Below the pieces are notes generated by a model that saw only the letters and a program-made list of their open reading frames with translations, searched no databases and was not told where the DNA came from. The position numbers and the translations under genes are program-made. Below, in pieces: positions 1 to 12,289 of a stretch of DNA of 64,000 nucleotides; within the stretch, counting starts at the first letter, position 1, and the number at the start of each line of letters is the position of its first letter. The stretch is taken from the NCBI GenBank assembly GCA_951804985.1, contig OX638130.1, forward strand, positions 109,938,040-110,002,039, in the 5' to 3' direction. This stretch comes from Dryomyza anilis (taxonomy: Eukaryota; Arthropoda; Insecta; Diptera; Dryomyzidae).

Positions 1-325
1 TAAATAATTTAATTTTAAACAAAAAATGAATTTAAAAGGTTTCGATCAAGACCATAATATAAATTTACCCCATTATGACCAGATAATGTTGTTCTGTAAA
101 TGATCGGCTTATGGCAATTTGAAAAGAAAATGCTTTGTTCCAGTGCAAGACAGAACATTTTAGATAATTTCTAATAAGGAAAAAGAAACCGTTTAAATTG
201 AAATTTAAATAAAAACTCTATTAAAATTCGAATGAAAACTGGAATATCCCAGTTATTAGTTGAATTTTTACATTTATTAATTAGAATTTAAAAAATAGTT
301 GATGAGTTATAATTCAGTTAAATTT

Positions 326-705
326 TTTTTTTTTTTTACAAGTTGACCAACGCTCAGGGGATGCCCCCTATTCACGCAATGCATAGTGTTGATCGTATGA
401 AAGGATTATAAGTAAGAGGAGGAAAGATAGAGTAGGAAAGATAGAGTAGTGTCGGTGAATGCTTGTTTTGAACTTGCCAATATCAAAAATGTTGGGAAAA
501 ACAGACGCAGGGAGATTGTTCCACAAACGTATCGTGCGACTGAAGAACGAATTCTCTCGGTAATGCGTGGTTCTATTGTGAGCCGAGTGAACTACGAAGG
601 GGTGGGCTTGGTTCGATGCCCGAGTAGAACGAGAGGACACACGACCTGGTGGAATCAGGCCATGTATTTCCCTCGAACACTTACCATTGTATGTCATAAT
701 TATTC
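326..705 (-). mobile_element. non-LTR retrotransposon 3' end, copy 1
   Basis: Minus strand. The C-terminal part of a reverse-transcriptase ORF is open (697-368), with HPFVVHSAHNRTTHYRENSF followed by RTIRLWNNLPASVFP and FDIGKFKTSIHRHYS, the typical tail of jockey/I/R1-like insect LINE RT proteins. A short 3' UTR and an A tail (poly-T at 326-339 on the plus strand) follow. The element is 5' truncated. Other copies of the same end lie at 7221, 29213 and 49802. Confidence 0.8.
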
Positions 706-1687
706 TTAAGAACTGATTAATAACAGTGTCGTAAAAAAGTACCCAGATCTTACACAGAAATAGAAATCATTAATATGATGAATTTATTCATAAATATTAT
801 GAATTTTGGCACCAACTACCAGATTCATCAAATCAGTGTTGGTGCATTATTGATGAAGTTTTATGATGGTGTAAAAAAAAATAAAAATAATTATGAGCTG
901 ATCACCAAAATCGGTTGTATAACATTCGGACCATCATTTCTTATTATATTTGTATTAGACGTTTTATAAACTAGTAAACCATTAGAAAGACCAATGTATT
1001 CTCTTTCAAATGAGACCAAATAGTTTTTTTTTATTGAACTTATGGTTCATGTGCTACAATAGTTAAAGTAAATTCAAAATGTTGAATATCGACGAAATTT
1101 TTGAATTTATAAACTGTCAGAAAAAAACATTATTTTTATAAAAAGAAAATACATGTCAAATATTTTTTGGCATAGAACATTCTGTAAAATTTCAAAAGAT
1201 CGAAAAGGCACCCGGTTTGACGTGAAATGGCCAATATATGTGTTTATAATTCCTATAAGGTTTATGTTATTTAATTGTTAAATTTATGTTATTTAATTGT
1301 ATACTATATTTTTTCAAACTACCTTAATTAATCGAAAAAGAATTGTTTAAAAAATAGTTAAAACAAATTTTTCCTAAATGAAAATTGTCTGAAAAAATTA
1401 TTTCTTTTTAGTAAAAACATTTGTCTGATAGAATTATTCAAAAAAAAAATTCTTTCCAAAACAAATTTTTTTCAATGAACAAATATTTCACAAAAAAATA
1501 TTTTTTTAAATTATTTTTTATCTTAATATACATATATTTATTTAAATATTTTTGTCATACTTATAACTTTTTATTAATAAGTTGTAATAAGTAAAAAGTT
1601 GTAATCATAAATGTCGAGCAAGTATTATAAGAAATAACATACAAGAACTACTTGAGAACTGAGAAGTATGGCAGTATGTATATTATG

Positions 1688-2489
1688 TAAGGACTGCGTC
1701 GAATAAAATTGTCCGTTACATATTTTCCCATAATGTGCTATTGCAAGATTCAAATTAAAAAAATTTGATCATAGTAGCTCTGAATTATATGGCAGAAAAT
1801 AATTTGTGTCAGTTATAATCAATACAAAATTTATTTAACGCGAAAATGGCAAACGAAGTGGAAGTGCGAGAAAATATAATTAAAATTTTTCAAAAACAAC
1901 CTAGTTGGTCTTTTAAAAAAATTGCCAAGGAGGTAGGGGCTAACCCTAAGATCATTTCTCGCGTTATCAACCGCTTTAAGGAAGACCTGAGTATTGATCG
2001 GAAGAAAGGTTCTGGTAAAAAAAGGCCCACATGATCGTGAAAAGTCGAAGAAGGTTGTGAATTTTCTCAGAATCTTTCGTGCGCAGGACTAAGAAAGAAA
2101 CTGGGCTGAAGACGTACAAGGTCCAAAAAGTTCCGGATAGAAATGCCGTCAAGAATGAAACCGCAAAACAACGAGCTAAAAAGCTGAACCAAGATTTTTT
2201 TAAAAAATTCGATTGCTGCATAATGGACGACGAAACTTATGTTTTAGCGGACTTTTCTCAGCTACCTGGGCTGGAATTTTATACAGCCGATTCTCGAGGA
2301 AATGTCGCTGAAAATTCAAATCAAAAAAAATGACAAAATTCCCAAAGAAATTCCTTGTTTCTGGTTTTTTATATATTTTTTTAAATCTAAAATTAATTTG
2401 CAAAATATAATATTTTATTCTATAAAAATTCGATTACTAGATTACTAGATTTTTTCATTTCTGTAGCGGACAATTTTATTCGATCCTTA
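1688..2489 (+). mobile_element. internally deleted Tc1/mariner-type element with TIRs
   Basis: Inverted ends TAAGGA..TCGAATAAAATTGTCCGTTA at the left (with a CTGCG insertion after TAAGGA) and the complement of TAAGGATCGAATAAAATTGT then CCGCTACAG at the right. The outer TA is compatible with the TA target of this superfamily. Between them lies a broken plus-strand transposase. The roughly 800 bp are well below a full element (about 1.3-1.7 kb). Confidence 0.8.
1846..2330 (+). pseudogene. Tc1/mariner-like transposase remnant
   Basis: It opens MANEVEVRENIIKIFQKQPS then WSFKKIAKEVGANPKIISRV, a helix-turn-helix DNA-binding start. It continues after frame breaks near 2030-2090 with TYKVQKVPDRNAVKNETAKQ and RAKKLNQDFF, and reaches the first catalytic block FDCCIMDDETYVLADFSQLP (first Asp of the DDE/D triad) before stopping near 2330. 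The second and third acidic residues are missing, so it cannot be active. Confidence 0.78.
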
Positions 2490-3129
2490 TTTGTTCATTA
2501 ATATGATGTAACGTATTCTTCACATTCATACACTTCATCATATTGATGAAACTTTTTCGGTCAGTCTCATATTACGAATTCATAACATTGATGTTTTGCA
2601 GTTATCAATATTATGAATCGATCTTCAATACAATGAATCATGATTTGAAGAACGAAGTTCATCAATATGATGATGACTCATTGTAACTCCATACACGCAA
2701 AGCAAAAACATGGTTGTGGCATGATTGTAGCAAAAAAAAAATTATTAAAGTAGTAATAGTAAAAAATAATAATTGATTGCAACAATTCCCAATTATATGA
2801 TTCTGTCATTAATTTAATGACTTCTAAAATCATACTATGATTGAATTTTATTATTAGAATTGCTAAAATGTAATTTAAATATGATCGATTGTAAGAATAA
2901 TAATAATTCTTTTTATTTACCTATTTCAAGTAAATATGGGAATGATTTAGCTCCATAGAATGTATTTCTTTAAATTTTATTTAAATAAAAAAATTTTCTT
3001 TAAATCAATTTTTTTTTATTTAAATAAACGAAATTAGTGTTTCCGTGAAAGAGTAATTTTCTATGGAGCCATTTTACTTCAATTAAGTAAATATTTTTAT
3101 CAGTGTATGATTCCCAAAATCATGCTACA

Positions 3130-3438
3130 TAATAATAATAATAGTTTGGCACTACAGTCCTATAAGAACTTCGGCCGAGCTCTCTCACCATTTTGAGCTG
3201 TGCGTGTTATATTTGTACTCAAAGTGGTGGGACCTACAGTTTATTGCCGAATCCGAACGGCGGGTGAGAGCTTTTTCATAGGCAATGGTTTTACTCTCGT
3301 AGGTTTGCCATTTACTGACGAGAGGTAGCGCGGTATAGAAAATGTTTCTACGAAAAGATGTTGTTAGCCCCAGTCCAGTCTTGAACCGGGGACCTTTCGG
3401 CTCGCAGTCCAACGCACTAACCACTGAGCTACCGCGGC
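3130..3438 (-). mobile_element. tRNA-derived SINE, copy 1 (full length)
   Basis: On the minus strand the head (3438 to about 3365) reads as a tRNA-like pol III promoter: GCCGCGGTAGCTCAGTGGTT (A box) and CCGGTTCAAGACTGG (B box). A 230-bp body and an (ATT/AAT)n tail at 3130-3144 follow. The flanking GCTACAT repeat (3124-3130 and 3437-3443) fits a target-site duplication, overlapping the head by two bases. Related copies lie at 8634, 40432 and 49150. Confidence 0.85.
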
Positions 3439-5309
3439 TACATGATTGCAGTAAAAATGTAATTGAACATGAATGATTGCCATATAAATGTTAACTATGG
3501 CATGATTCAAGGAATCATGTTAATTAATGTGTCAATCATTATTGATCAGAATACTGATTAATTATGACATGGGTATGTGGAATTGAAATTTTACAGATTG
3601 AAGTTAACAAAGAACAAAACTGAAGCTGTGCGCGGATAATTTGCAACAAAACTTTTCAAGAAATATCGAAATGGATCCCTTAATAAATTTGAATTATTTT
3701 TTGATCAATAATGTCACAGAAAACATCTGTATTTGTCCCTTGAAAAAGTATCTGTTGACATAAAGTTCTTTTTAATTTCCACTAATAAATGTTTTAAATT
3801 ATTTTGAAAAAGGTTGCAGATAAAAAAATCCTATATTGTAACTAAATAAATAAAATACATACTCTCTGATTATAAAACATTTAAAATTATGAAATTATTA
3901 TTTTTTAATTTGATATAATAATTACGTCAGTAAACAACACTTCAAATTTTGCATTGTAAAACAGGTGGATAATCAGCAACCTTGCACTGATAATCATAAA
4001 TATAATGGCAACTGTTTGCACAGACCAAATTCCAAATATTACTCAGTTTGACCGATGCCTACGTGTTTATTGTTCGTTTAACATCCGTTTTAAATTCAAA
4101 TATTGGCAAAAATATAGAACATATACACACAGGACATTTCTGTTTTGGTATGAGATTGAAAGTTCGCAAGAGTTAGTGGTTACAACTAATTTAGTTCGGT
4201 TAAAACTAAATTTATACAATTTGATTGATAGAACTGCGATAGAGCTTGATATATTATCATATACACTAATAGAATTATGCCAAAACAGTTCCAAATTGAT
4301 TGTAGTCCAAACTACATCGCTTCCAAGTTTTGGCTATAAGAACCGACTTAACAGTGGAAGGGTACGAAAATGTTGGTTGGCGCAACAAATTTCTATTCTG
4401 TGTGTAGAAAAAAAACGATTTAGAATTACGGCATATATGTAATTTTTATTTTAATTACTGTATTTAAAAACTTTTAAATTTAAAGTTTTAGCTTCTTATT
4501 TTAAATTTAATGTGAATTTTAATTTTAAAGAGTCCTAGTAGAAATTTACCCTATTAGGGAAGACATGATGATGACCAGATATTGTTGGTACAATACAATG
4601 AGTACGATGATGGTTTTAGCAGAACTTCTAGCTAGTTGACACTTTGATTTTTAAAGAGACAATTTTAATATCAAAAACAGACATTTCAATTTTTATTAAA
4701 AATTATAAAACTTAATTAACAATAGGACAATCATAATGTCATTTCCGGAGTTTCCATGCTCATTTAAAGAGTAACTACTAAAGCCTTTTTCCTTTCTAGT
4801 AAAGTTTTCCAGTAAATAGCAACTGATTTTTTTTTGGCTCTTTTCAGTCAATTTTTTAGATAAAAAAAATTACAGAATCTTTAACAAAATATTATAAACC
4901 TATTATTTCATTAAAATGAATTGAATTGACTATTGAAAGTAGAACTTTTTGATACTATATTCTGGACGTCGCGCATTTTGACGGTTATTTGATGGTTAAA
5001 AATGTCGAATTCTGAAAATCTTAGAAGTAGAATATGTGTAGCAACAGTTCTGGACTATGAATTCAGGTTTAACTCAATTTTTTCAGAACTTAGTCAATTT
5101 TGATTTAGAACGCTTCATATCTATATATTTAAAACTCTTGGTCCGTCTGCATTTCAGTCTGTCTGTTTGTTTCAGCATCTCGTCTAAACCTCTGAACCGA
5201 TTTGACTGAAATTTTGCACGAGGATACTATGGAGTCCGGACGGTGACATAGGCTATATATGGGCGGGATTGAACAAAGGAGAGTAGCACCGCCCAGATAA
5301 CCTAAACTA

Positions 5310-5860
5310 TCAAAATGATATAACTCGGCATTTACACATGAAACAAAAACTCAAATACAAAAAAAAAATATTACCAAAGAAAAAACACAAAAACAACAGC
5401 AAAATCAAAATCAAAAACACAAAAACAAAAGTAAAAACAAAAAAAGAAGAAAATAAAGAACACAAATGGATAAAAGTCAAATAAATAAAAAACAAAAAAA
5501 AAAGGAAAAACACAAAACCAAAAAACACGAAATCAAAAGAACAAAACAAAAAACACAAAAGCAAAATCAACAGTAAATTAAAAACAAAAATATAAAAAAT
5601 ATAAGAATAACACAAAAACAAAAACGCAAAATCAAAATAAAATCAAAAACACAAAAAGAAAAAGAAAAGCAAAAACACAAAATTAAAAGTGCAAAACAAA
5701 AAGCAAAAACACAAAAACAAAAGAAAAACCAAAAAAACACAAAAACACAAAAACCAAATCAAAAACACGAAAGCAAGAATATAACAAAAAACATCTAAAT
5801 AAAATCAAAAACAAAATACCAGAATGAAAACATAAACAAAAACAAAAATAACACTGAAAA
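5310..5860. repeat. A/C-rich low-complexity tract
   Basis: The plus strand is made of AAAACACAAAAACAAAA-type phrases for about 540 bp, with few G or T. The 103-codon minus frame across it (Phe/Leu-rich) is a composition artefact. Just before it, 5150-5290 reads like a decayed dispersed repeat (AACCGATTTGACTGAAATTT). Confidence 0.75.
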
Positions 5861-7220
5861 ACTTCAATGCGCAGATCGGGTACAAAATACTAGTAATATA
5901 TAAAATAATTTAAAACATTTCGATACATGTGAAGGTTAAGCAGTCAGTAACACATCCTAACTCATATTGATTAAACATACTTTGAATATGTCTAAAAAAA
6001 AATCGTTGATGAACTCTTAGTTTCAAACAGTTACCCATTCAGATAAAACCAAGCAAGCACCTACAAATTTTGTTGATTTGTAGGAAACAAAAAGTTAAAA
6101 ATCAATGGCATTAAAAAAACGGATTTAGCGTCGTTATCGTTAGTATTGTGCGCAACTAATCTTATCATTAATTTCGAAATGTTTTTTAACAATTTGTATT
6201 TTTATTATTTCATTATTATCTTGGTCAATATATAGCCGGACACAGTGATTGTTTTAATATTGTGCCTAAATAACGTACGATTTTGACGTATTACAGTGGG
6301 GCATCTGAATAACAGAAGAAAAAAAACATGAATACACCAATACCACTAACAAAATCCACAATGAACACTAAGCCAACTAATAAACCATACAACAAAATCC
6401 CACGTTCAAAGTTTACGGAATTTCCGTTTGTTTTACTTTTCAATGTTGTTACCACCATTCACGAGCTGCAAACGGAAATCGTAAAAGCTGATTAGATCTG
6501 CAATTATCTGATGCATGTCGTTTACCACAGGAGTTTTAATTTTATTAAATTAGGATTTAATGAATTCAAATTTGTACCAACAATATTTGATCTAAAGTTA
6601 GCAATATATATATATCGTAATCTTTTTATTTTTATTACCTGTTATATAATCTCAAGGCAGTTGGTAGGTAGCATTTATATTTTTTTTATTTATATAAATC
6701 AAATAGAATATTTTTGATCAGGACTTTGGACTATTATTCAAGTTTGCCTGCCTGATAACATAAAGTACATTATTTGTTATTTATTCTTTGTTTTCGAATT
6801 ATTGACTCTGTGAGGTAACTATTTATAGGCATGACTTTAATTTGAGGATAACAACCGCACTGGGGGTCTAAGCGTTAGCAAGTAGCTCGAATATAATATT
6901 TTTGAATGGGTTTTATTAAACGACCTTAATGGCAATAAACATGAAACACTTGAAAATTAATGGTAAAGCTAAACTAAGTTAATATTCATGCAATAAATTT
7001 AAGATTTTAGTGGTGATTGAATGATAAATAACGTCGCTCAATGAAACAAAATGAAAACGACTTATTTTCTTAAACTATAAAAATGAAATGTCAGTAAAAC
7101 CTAAAGGTGAAAACAAATGGAATTACAGTATATGTAAATCTATTTCTTTTCACTTTTAGATTTCATATATGAAGACAGGAGTAGAAGAAATTGGTAATTT
7201 AAAAAAAATTATAAATTTCG

Positions 7221-8058
7221 GAAAGATGGAGTAGTGTCGGTGGATGTTTGTTTTGAACTTGCCAATATCAAAACTGTCGGGAAAAACAGACACAGGGAGA
7301 TTGTTCCACAAACGTATACCCGAGTGGAAATTGCTTAATGTTAGCCTTATTTCGCATCCGTCCCTGATCAGAACCAAAGGCCACCTGAAATGATACTGAT
7401 CAGGGTCGGCTAGGGAAATCCTAATTTTAAATCCACGTAAGGCAACATTCCAACCTTCATAAAAAATACTGATATAAAGTTTACTTGATGAAAACTGATG
7501 TGACACTTATTAAAAAAAACTTTATTGGATATCGTATTAATATAATATGATCGAGATTTTATTAAAAACCTTTTATAATAAAATTGGGTAGCATTTTCCA
7601 ATAAAATATTCTAATAAATAAATGTTAAACTCAAATGCAACATGTTAAACTCAAATCTCAACATTTTTAATAATTTGAAATATCTCAAAACGTTGACTTT
7701 TTGTCATATGAAAATTTTGAGATACCTTTGTTCACAAAACCATTTTTTTGTTTGAAAAGTCACAAAGTTGGTAAAAGCAGTTTAAGTAGAATTTAAATAT
7801 ACATTGAATTATACAAGGGTAAGATCAGGAAGCCTGATCAGTATAGCAACTTCGAATAGCGTCACGTTTTGATTCAGGCACTGATCAAACCTCCTGATCA
7901 TTGCCTGACTTGAAATCAGGCTGCCTGATCAGACAATGATCGCATCCTGAACTAAATTTCCACTCGGGTAGTGCGACTGAAGAACGAATTGTCTGTGTAA
8001 TGCATAGTTCTGTTGAGAGCCGAGTGGAGAACGAGAAATAGAGAAAACACGACCTGCA
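7221..8058 (-). mobile_element. same LINE 3' end, copy 2, split by a TIR element
   Basis: LINE sequence runs from 7221 to 7316 and resumes at 7971-8058. Its RT tail (RLWNNLPVSVFPDSFDIGKF then KTNIHRHYS) is recognisable. The 654 bp between are a separate element. Copies at 350-705 and 29213-29297 are uninterrupted at this point and show the join. Confidence 0.75.
7317..7970. mobile_element. 654-bp TIR element, ends TACCCGAGTGGAAATT
   Basis: Perfect 16-bp terminal inverted repeats (TACCCGAGTGGAAATT at 7317, AATTTCCACTCGGGTA ending 7970, the latter one A short of full extension) flank AT-rich DNA with several TGATCAG/CCTGATCA subrepeats near both ends. No transposase. It interrupts a LINE 3' end. 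The target duplication is not resolved but is compatible with TA. An isolated ACCCGAGTGG also occurs at 10130-10139. Confidence 0.75.
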
Positions 8059-8269
8059 GCTCGTTTATATAAATCAAGCGATGAAATTATGTGACGTCAA
8101 AATTGTTTAAATGTCAACAAAATTATTCGACATGAAATGAATATTGTGTTATTTTAACGTCAAATCGACAACTTTGATCGACAAAATTACAGAAATCACA
8201 TACTGGTAAAAAAAAAAAAATCGAGTTTAGATCCTCAATATCTTGAAAATAAATTAAAATATTGCTTAC

Positions 8270-9290
8270 TTGAATGGGTTTCGGTCGCATCTATTACACC
8301 ATGCCAGTTGCCTCTGCGTTGCGCGTTCTGGTCCTAATTTTGCACTCCAAGAGCCGTCAGACTGTCCACCGGAGATTCGGGATGCCTCTCCTAATTTTAC
8401 CACCACCGGGTACAGAATTGAACAATTGACAAATTGATTTTGCTGAAGCGTTTTCATCCATTGACATGTCCAAGCCAGCGCAGGCGTAGAATTTATACAC
8501 CTCATTGTTCCATCTGATTCTGTACTCGTTTTGAATGCATATCGAACAACAAATGTTCCGAAGAATCTTTCTCCTAAAACTCGCTCATATGTGTTGACAA
8601 GCGTCCATGCCTCAGCCCATGATAGATCGTACTTTTTTTAATAATTTGGCACTACAGTCCTATAATAACTTAGGCTGAGCTCCCTCACCATTTTTGAGCT
8701 GTGTGTGTTATATTTGTACTCAAAGTGGTGGGACCTACAGTTTATTGCCGAATCCGAACGGCGGGTGAGAGCTTTTCATAGTCAATGCTTTACTCTCGTA
8801 GGTTTGCCATTTACTGCCGAGAGGTAGCGCGGTATAGAAAAATGTTTTCTATGAAAATATGTTATTAGCACCAGTACAGGCTTTAACCTGGGATCTTTCG
8901 GCTCGCAGCTGTTTACCTAGGACTTTAGAATTTTTTGTGGGTGTCAATAGTGACGTAGTGTTTTAAGACGCCGGCACTCGTTGAAGCAAGGTACTTTTGT
9001 TGTCCTCGTTCACAGTAAGACCCTTTTAAAGCGATTTCGTCTCTAAGGTGGAGACTGCTGCACTGACGTCTAGTGTGCTCTGCCCAATTATATGGTTAAC
9101 ATCAGCATACGCGAGCATCATGAACCTTTTTAAAATGATAGTGTCATTGGGCTGGAGTGGAGTTCGATAGCTCTTATAATATAATATAACATATGGAGTC
9201 GCCTTGTCTGAACCTCGTTCGTTATTAAACGTATCGGAGAATTTGTTTGAAATTCTCACTGAGTAGCGTGTGTTGTTCAGGACCATTCTA
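8270..9290 (-). pseudogene. degraded LINE reverse transcriptase, copy A (split by SINE)
   Basis: On the minus strand, 9290-9026 retains RFMMLAYADVNHIIGQSTLD then VSAAVSTLE, the RT active-site region in which the YADD box is damaged to YAD-V. 8505-8270 retains a C-terminal WTCQWMKT / SGGQSDGSW-type stretch with frame shifts. The SINE at 8634-8912 lies between. It belongs to the same general LINE type as the copy at 10230-10925. Confidence 0.65.
8634..8912 (-). mobile_element. tRNA-derived SINE, copy 2 (5' truncated)
   Basis: The body and AAT tail match copy 1. The head keeps the B-box region (AACCTGGGATCTTTCGGC on the plus strand) but is lost before the A box, so it cannot have an intact pol III promoter. 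It is inserted between two parts of a degraded LINE RT. Confidence 0.8.
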
Positions 9291-9699
9291 CAAAGCCTAA
9301 GAAGTTTTGCAGATATTCCGAACTCAAGATATGGTGTCGTATTTGTAATTGTTGAAAAGGTGGTGGGTGTCGATCTGCCTCTCTATCCAGGATTTTTCCT
9401 AATGTGAAAATCGTGTCTATGGAGAACTTAGTAAAAATTTGGAATGGAATGAACATTTTTTTAAAGTTTTCGTTTACAGATAACGTTATGCGATAAAGTA
9501 AATAGAAATAAGTGGTGAAAACAAATTCCACTTTTGGAAAGGGCCATCATTAAGTCATCCGTGTATATGGTAACCATATTGTTATATTGGTCACTGATTA
9601 AGTTGTTGAGCATCAGATCATTCACTATGTCGAAGTTCCTACATTACTTTCGAGTTGACAGGTGTCGGCATTGTTAGAACGTCAATTATGAGATCCTCT

Positions 9700-10229
9700 T
9701 TCGACCTAACTGCAGGATTGCGCAGGTCTCATTAAACCAAGAGTAGTTCTTGGGTATAATGCAAATATTTTTAAAATTTATAAAAGACTGCATTCCCAAA
9801 AAATAATAATGTGTACCTATTACAGCCTTGATTTAGTTATGTCTCTGTCTGCGAAACAAAATATCCAATTAGTCACGAACAAATATCACAACGCAGCATA
9901 ATTTGATGTTTCGTAAAGCCAAGCAATCTCTTTGGGGTTTTAGTCGAAAAGTTTTCGCGTCTTTACTTAAACTCAGCCGAAACAGTACAGTGGTCGGAGT
10001 TACGAAGAGGTGCGAGGACTTTTACATCATATTTTTCATGACGTCAAGTCAAAAAAGGACTACGTTTTTTGGCACCGTCCACCGACGCGTAGGAGTCCCT
10101 TCACCAATTGACGGTTCCTTCATCAATTGACCCGAGTGGTTCAAGCAAATAGCATTGTGTACATTAAAGTCAAGAGCAACAACAAATTCACTGCATGAAA
10201 ACTGTTCCAATATATTTGAGATCGAATCA
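9700..10229. other. unassigned DNA between repeats
   Basis: I see no recognisable protein. A 75-codon plus frame at 9903-10130 has no familiar motif. An ACCCGAGTGG half-site at 10130-10139 resembles the terminal repeat of the 654-bp element at 7317. Confidence 0.4.
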
Positions 10230-10925
10230 CATACTTACTTAAATGGCGCTTACAACCGTGGGTCGGTTTTGGCCGCTGAGATGAAGCCGCGCCAGTCGGT
10301 TGTGCTTTGCGCGCGTTGACGCCAGTTAGAAATACCAAGCGTTGCCAGGTTGTTCTCAACTTGGTCTTTCCAACGCAGATATGGACGCCCTCTTCTACGC
10401 TTGACCTTCGAGTTTCAGTTCAAGGCTGAAGTGTTTTCATCCATTCGTTCGACATGACCTAGCCAGCGAAGCCGCTGGATCTTGATGCGAATAACTCATA
10501 CAGCTCATGGTTCATCCTGATTCGATACTCGTCAGCAAAGCAGATAGAGCCAAAGATTTTACGGATAATCTATCTCTCGAACGCCCCTAGTACTCTCATC
10601 AGTGGAGGCCATGTTTCTGCACCATAAAGTAGGACGGGCATGATGAGTGACTTGTAGTGCGTTATTTTTGAACGACGAGAGAGGGCTCTACTTCTCAATT
10701 GCCTACTGAGCCCAAAGTAGCAAGAATTATTCTCCGTTTAATCTCCCGGCTGACGTCGAACTTGTGGGTGTCAGAAACAGCTTTTTGTCCAAGACGCACG
10801 GACTCTTTTTTGCTTGTTGACACAAGGAACTTCGTCTTGTCCTCATTCACCGCTAGACCCATTCGACGCGACTCTTTCTCCAATCTGGCGAATGTTGTGC
10901 TGATTGCTCGAATAACATAAGGCAT
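10230..10925 (-). pseudogene. degraded LINE reverse transcriptase C-terminus, copy B
   Basis: Minus-strand frames give RLEKESRRMGLAVNEDKTKF then LVSTSKKESVRLG and FDVSREIKRRI. After frame breaks come ITHYKSLIMPVLLYGAETW, KIFGSICFADEYRIRMNHEL and the tail KRRRGRPYLRWKDQVENNLA then TLGISNWRQRAQ..WRGFISAAK. This series is the conserved C-terminal half of insect LINE RT ORFs. Stops and frameshifts show it is dead. The clade is not assigned. Confidence 0.8.
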
Positions 10926-10972
10926 CTTATTTCAGGTAGTAAATCGTTAGTTAGATTCGGACACATATATTA

Positions 10973-11188
10973 TCATTGTAGAACTAAAAGTCATCAACTA
11001 CATTTTCAAAATGCCAATTATTCATTTACAAAAATCTGTATATATCTGTCAATATCTGATCGATGAGTTCACTATTTGTACCCAATGATAAAGGCGAATC
11101 AATTACTTTTTGTAATAATTACCCACAAAGTTGAAATATAAGATATTCATAAAAATGTATTTGGTGACTTTTAGTTCTACAACGACAA
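10973..11188. mobile_element. MITE pair, copy 1 (TIR TCGTTGTAGAACTAAAAGTC)
   Basis: About 216 bp with inverted ends TCATTGTAGAACTAAAAGTC at the left and GACTTTTAGTTCTACAACGA at the right. The body (ACATTTTCAAAATGCCAATT, GATCGATGAGTTCA, TTACTTTTTGTAATAATTAC) matches the copy at 54557 closely, except for an internal deletion of about 37 bp. Confidence 0.82.
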
Positions 11189-12289
11189 TATATAAAACAC
11201 AAGTGCATTATGTGACATTTTTAATTGAACACATAGTATTAAATTAATAATCAGACACACAAAAATAAGTCCAATATGGACAGAAAACAATGACAGTGAG
11301 TGATAATAACCAGTGATAATAACCTTTACAGCTATAATATAAAATTGTCAGCTCATGTTAACGATGTTTTACAAACAAAATTGATATCGTTTAAACATTA
11401 TTAATAAAATTGAAATTTAATTTGCTTCTTCAAACTATAAATTTAATAAAAACGCGCATTTTTTTTTTGTAATTTTTTAATTTTTTTATTCAATTTTTCT
11501 TTTTACTTGAAATATACGCATTCAATCATTTTGTATATTGAAATAGTGTTGATGTTTTTAGTGTATATATAATGTATGTATATCGTACTATATAATATTT
11601 TATTTTATGTTGTTTTTGTTTTTTTTTTTTATATAATAATGTATTACAATAATTACTAATATTATTAATTTTTAAATACTTTACAACTAACATTAAATTT
11701 AATGCTGCGCGGGCGATGTTTTTATTTTTATTTCATTTTCTTTCTGCTTGCTTTTATATATTAGATTAATTATTGTATATGTTTTTCTTTGTTTAAATTT
11801 TTTAGAGCTATTCACATAATAATGAACTTTTTTTCTATTTATATAAATTACTTGATAAACCGCGTGTATGTGTGTGTATTTAATTATTTTATGCTAAATC
11901 TATATACTAAGTAATTATGTTTTTAAATTAACTGCGTTTGTGATTAAAATAAGATAAAAAAATGTATTTTACAGTTTAGTTTTAAGTTAAAAACTGTCGT
12001 CCACATTTTATAGTGTTTCATATTTTTTTTCGCATTTTTTTTTCTCATTCAACATATTTATAATGTACATTTATTTTAATTTTAGTATCTTTGCTTTATA
12101 GTGACGCTTAGTGTTAAATATTTTATTATTAAATTAAAATAAATATCTACAAAAACCTAAAAGAAATAGGCTACAAATTAAAAATATAGTAAAAGATATA
12201 CTTTTTTTTTTGTAAAGCGTTGGCGGCGACGCTTTTGTTTTTTTTTTTTTTTACATTAAATTTTTTAAATAGATATATATTTTTGGAGA

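Noticed and set aside
3365..3438. Possible true tRNA gene on the minus strand
   Set aside because: A and B boxes are present but the acceptor stem does not close and the sequence continues into a shared 230-bp body with an AAT tail, repeated elsewhere; it is a SINE head.
4005..4442. 145-codon plus-strand frame
   Set aside because: No recognisable domain. It contains phrases of a dispersed repeat (GAACCGACTTAACAGT, TTACAACTAATT) found at 59,300-59,700 and 61,300-61,490, so it is probably repeat-derived.
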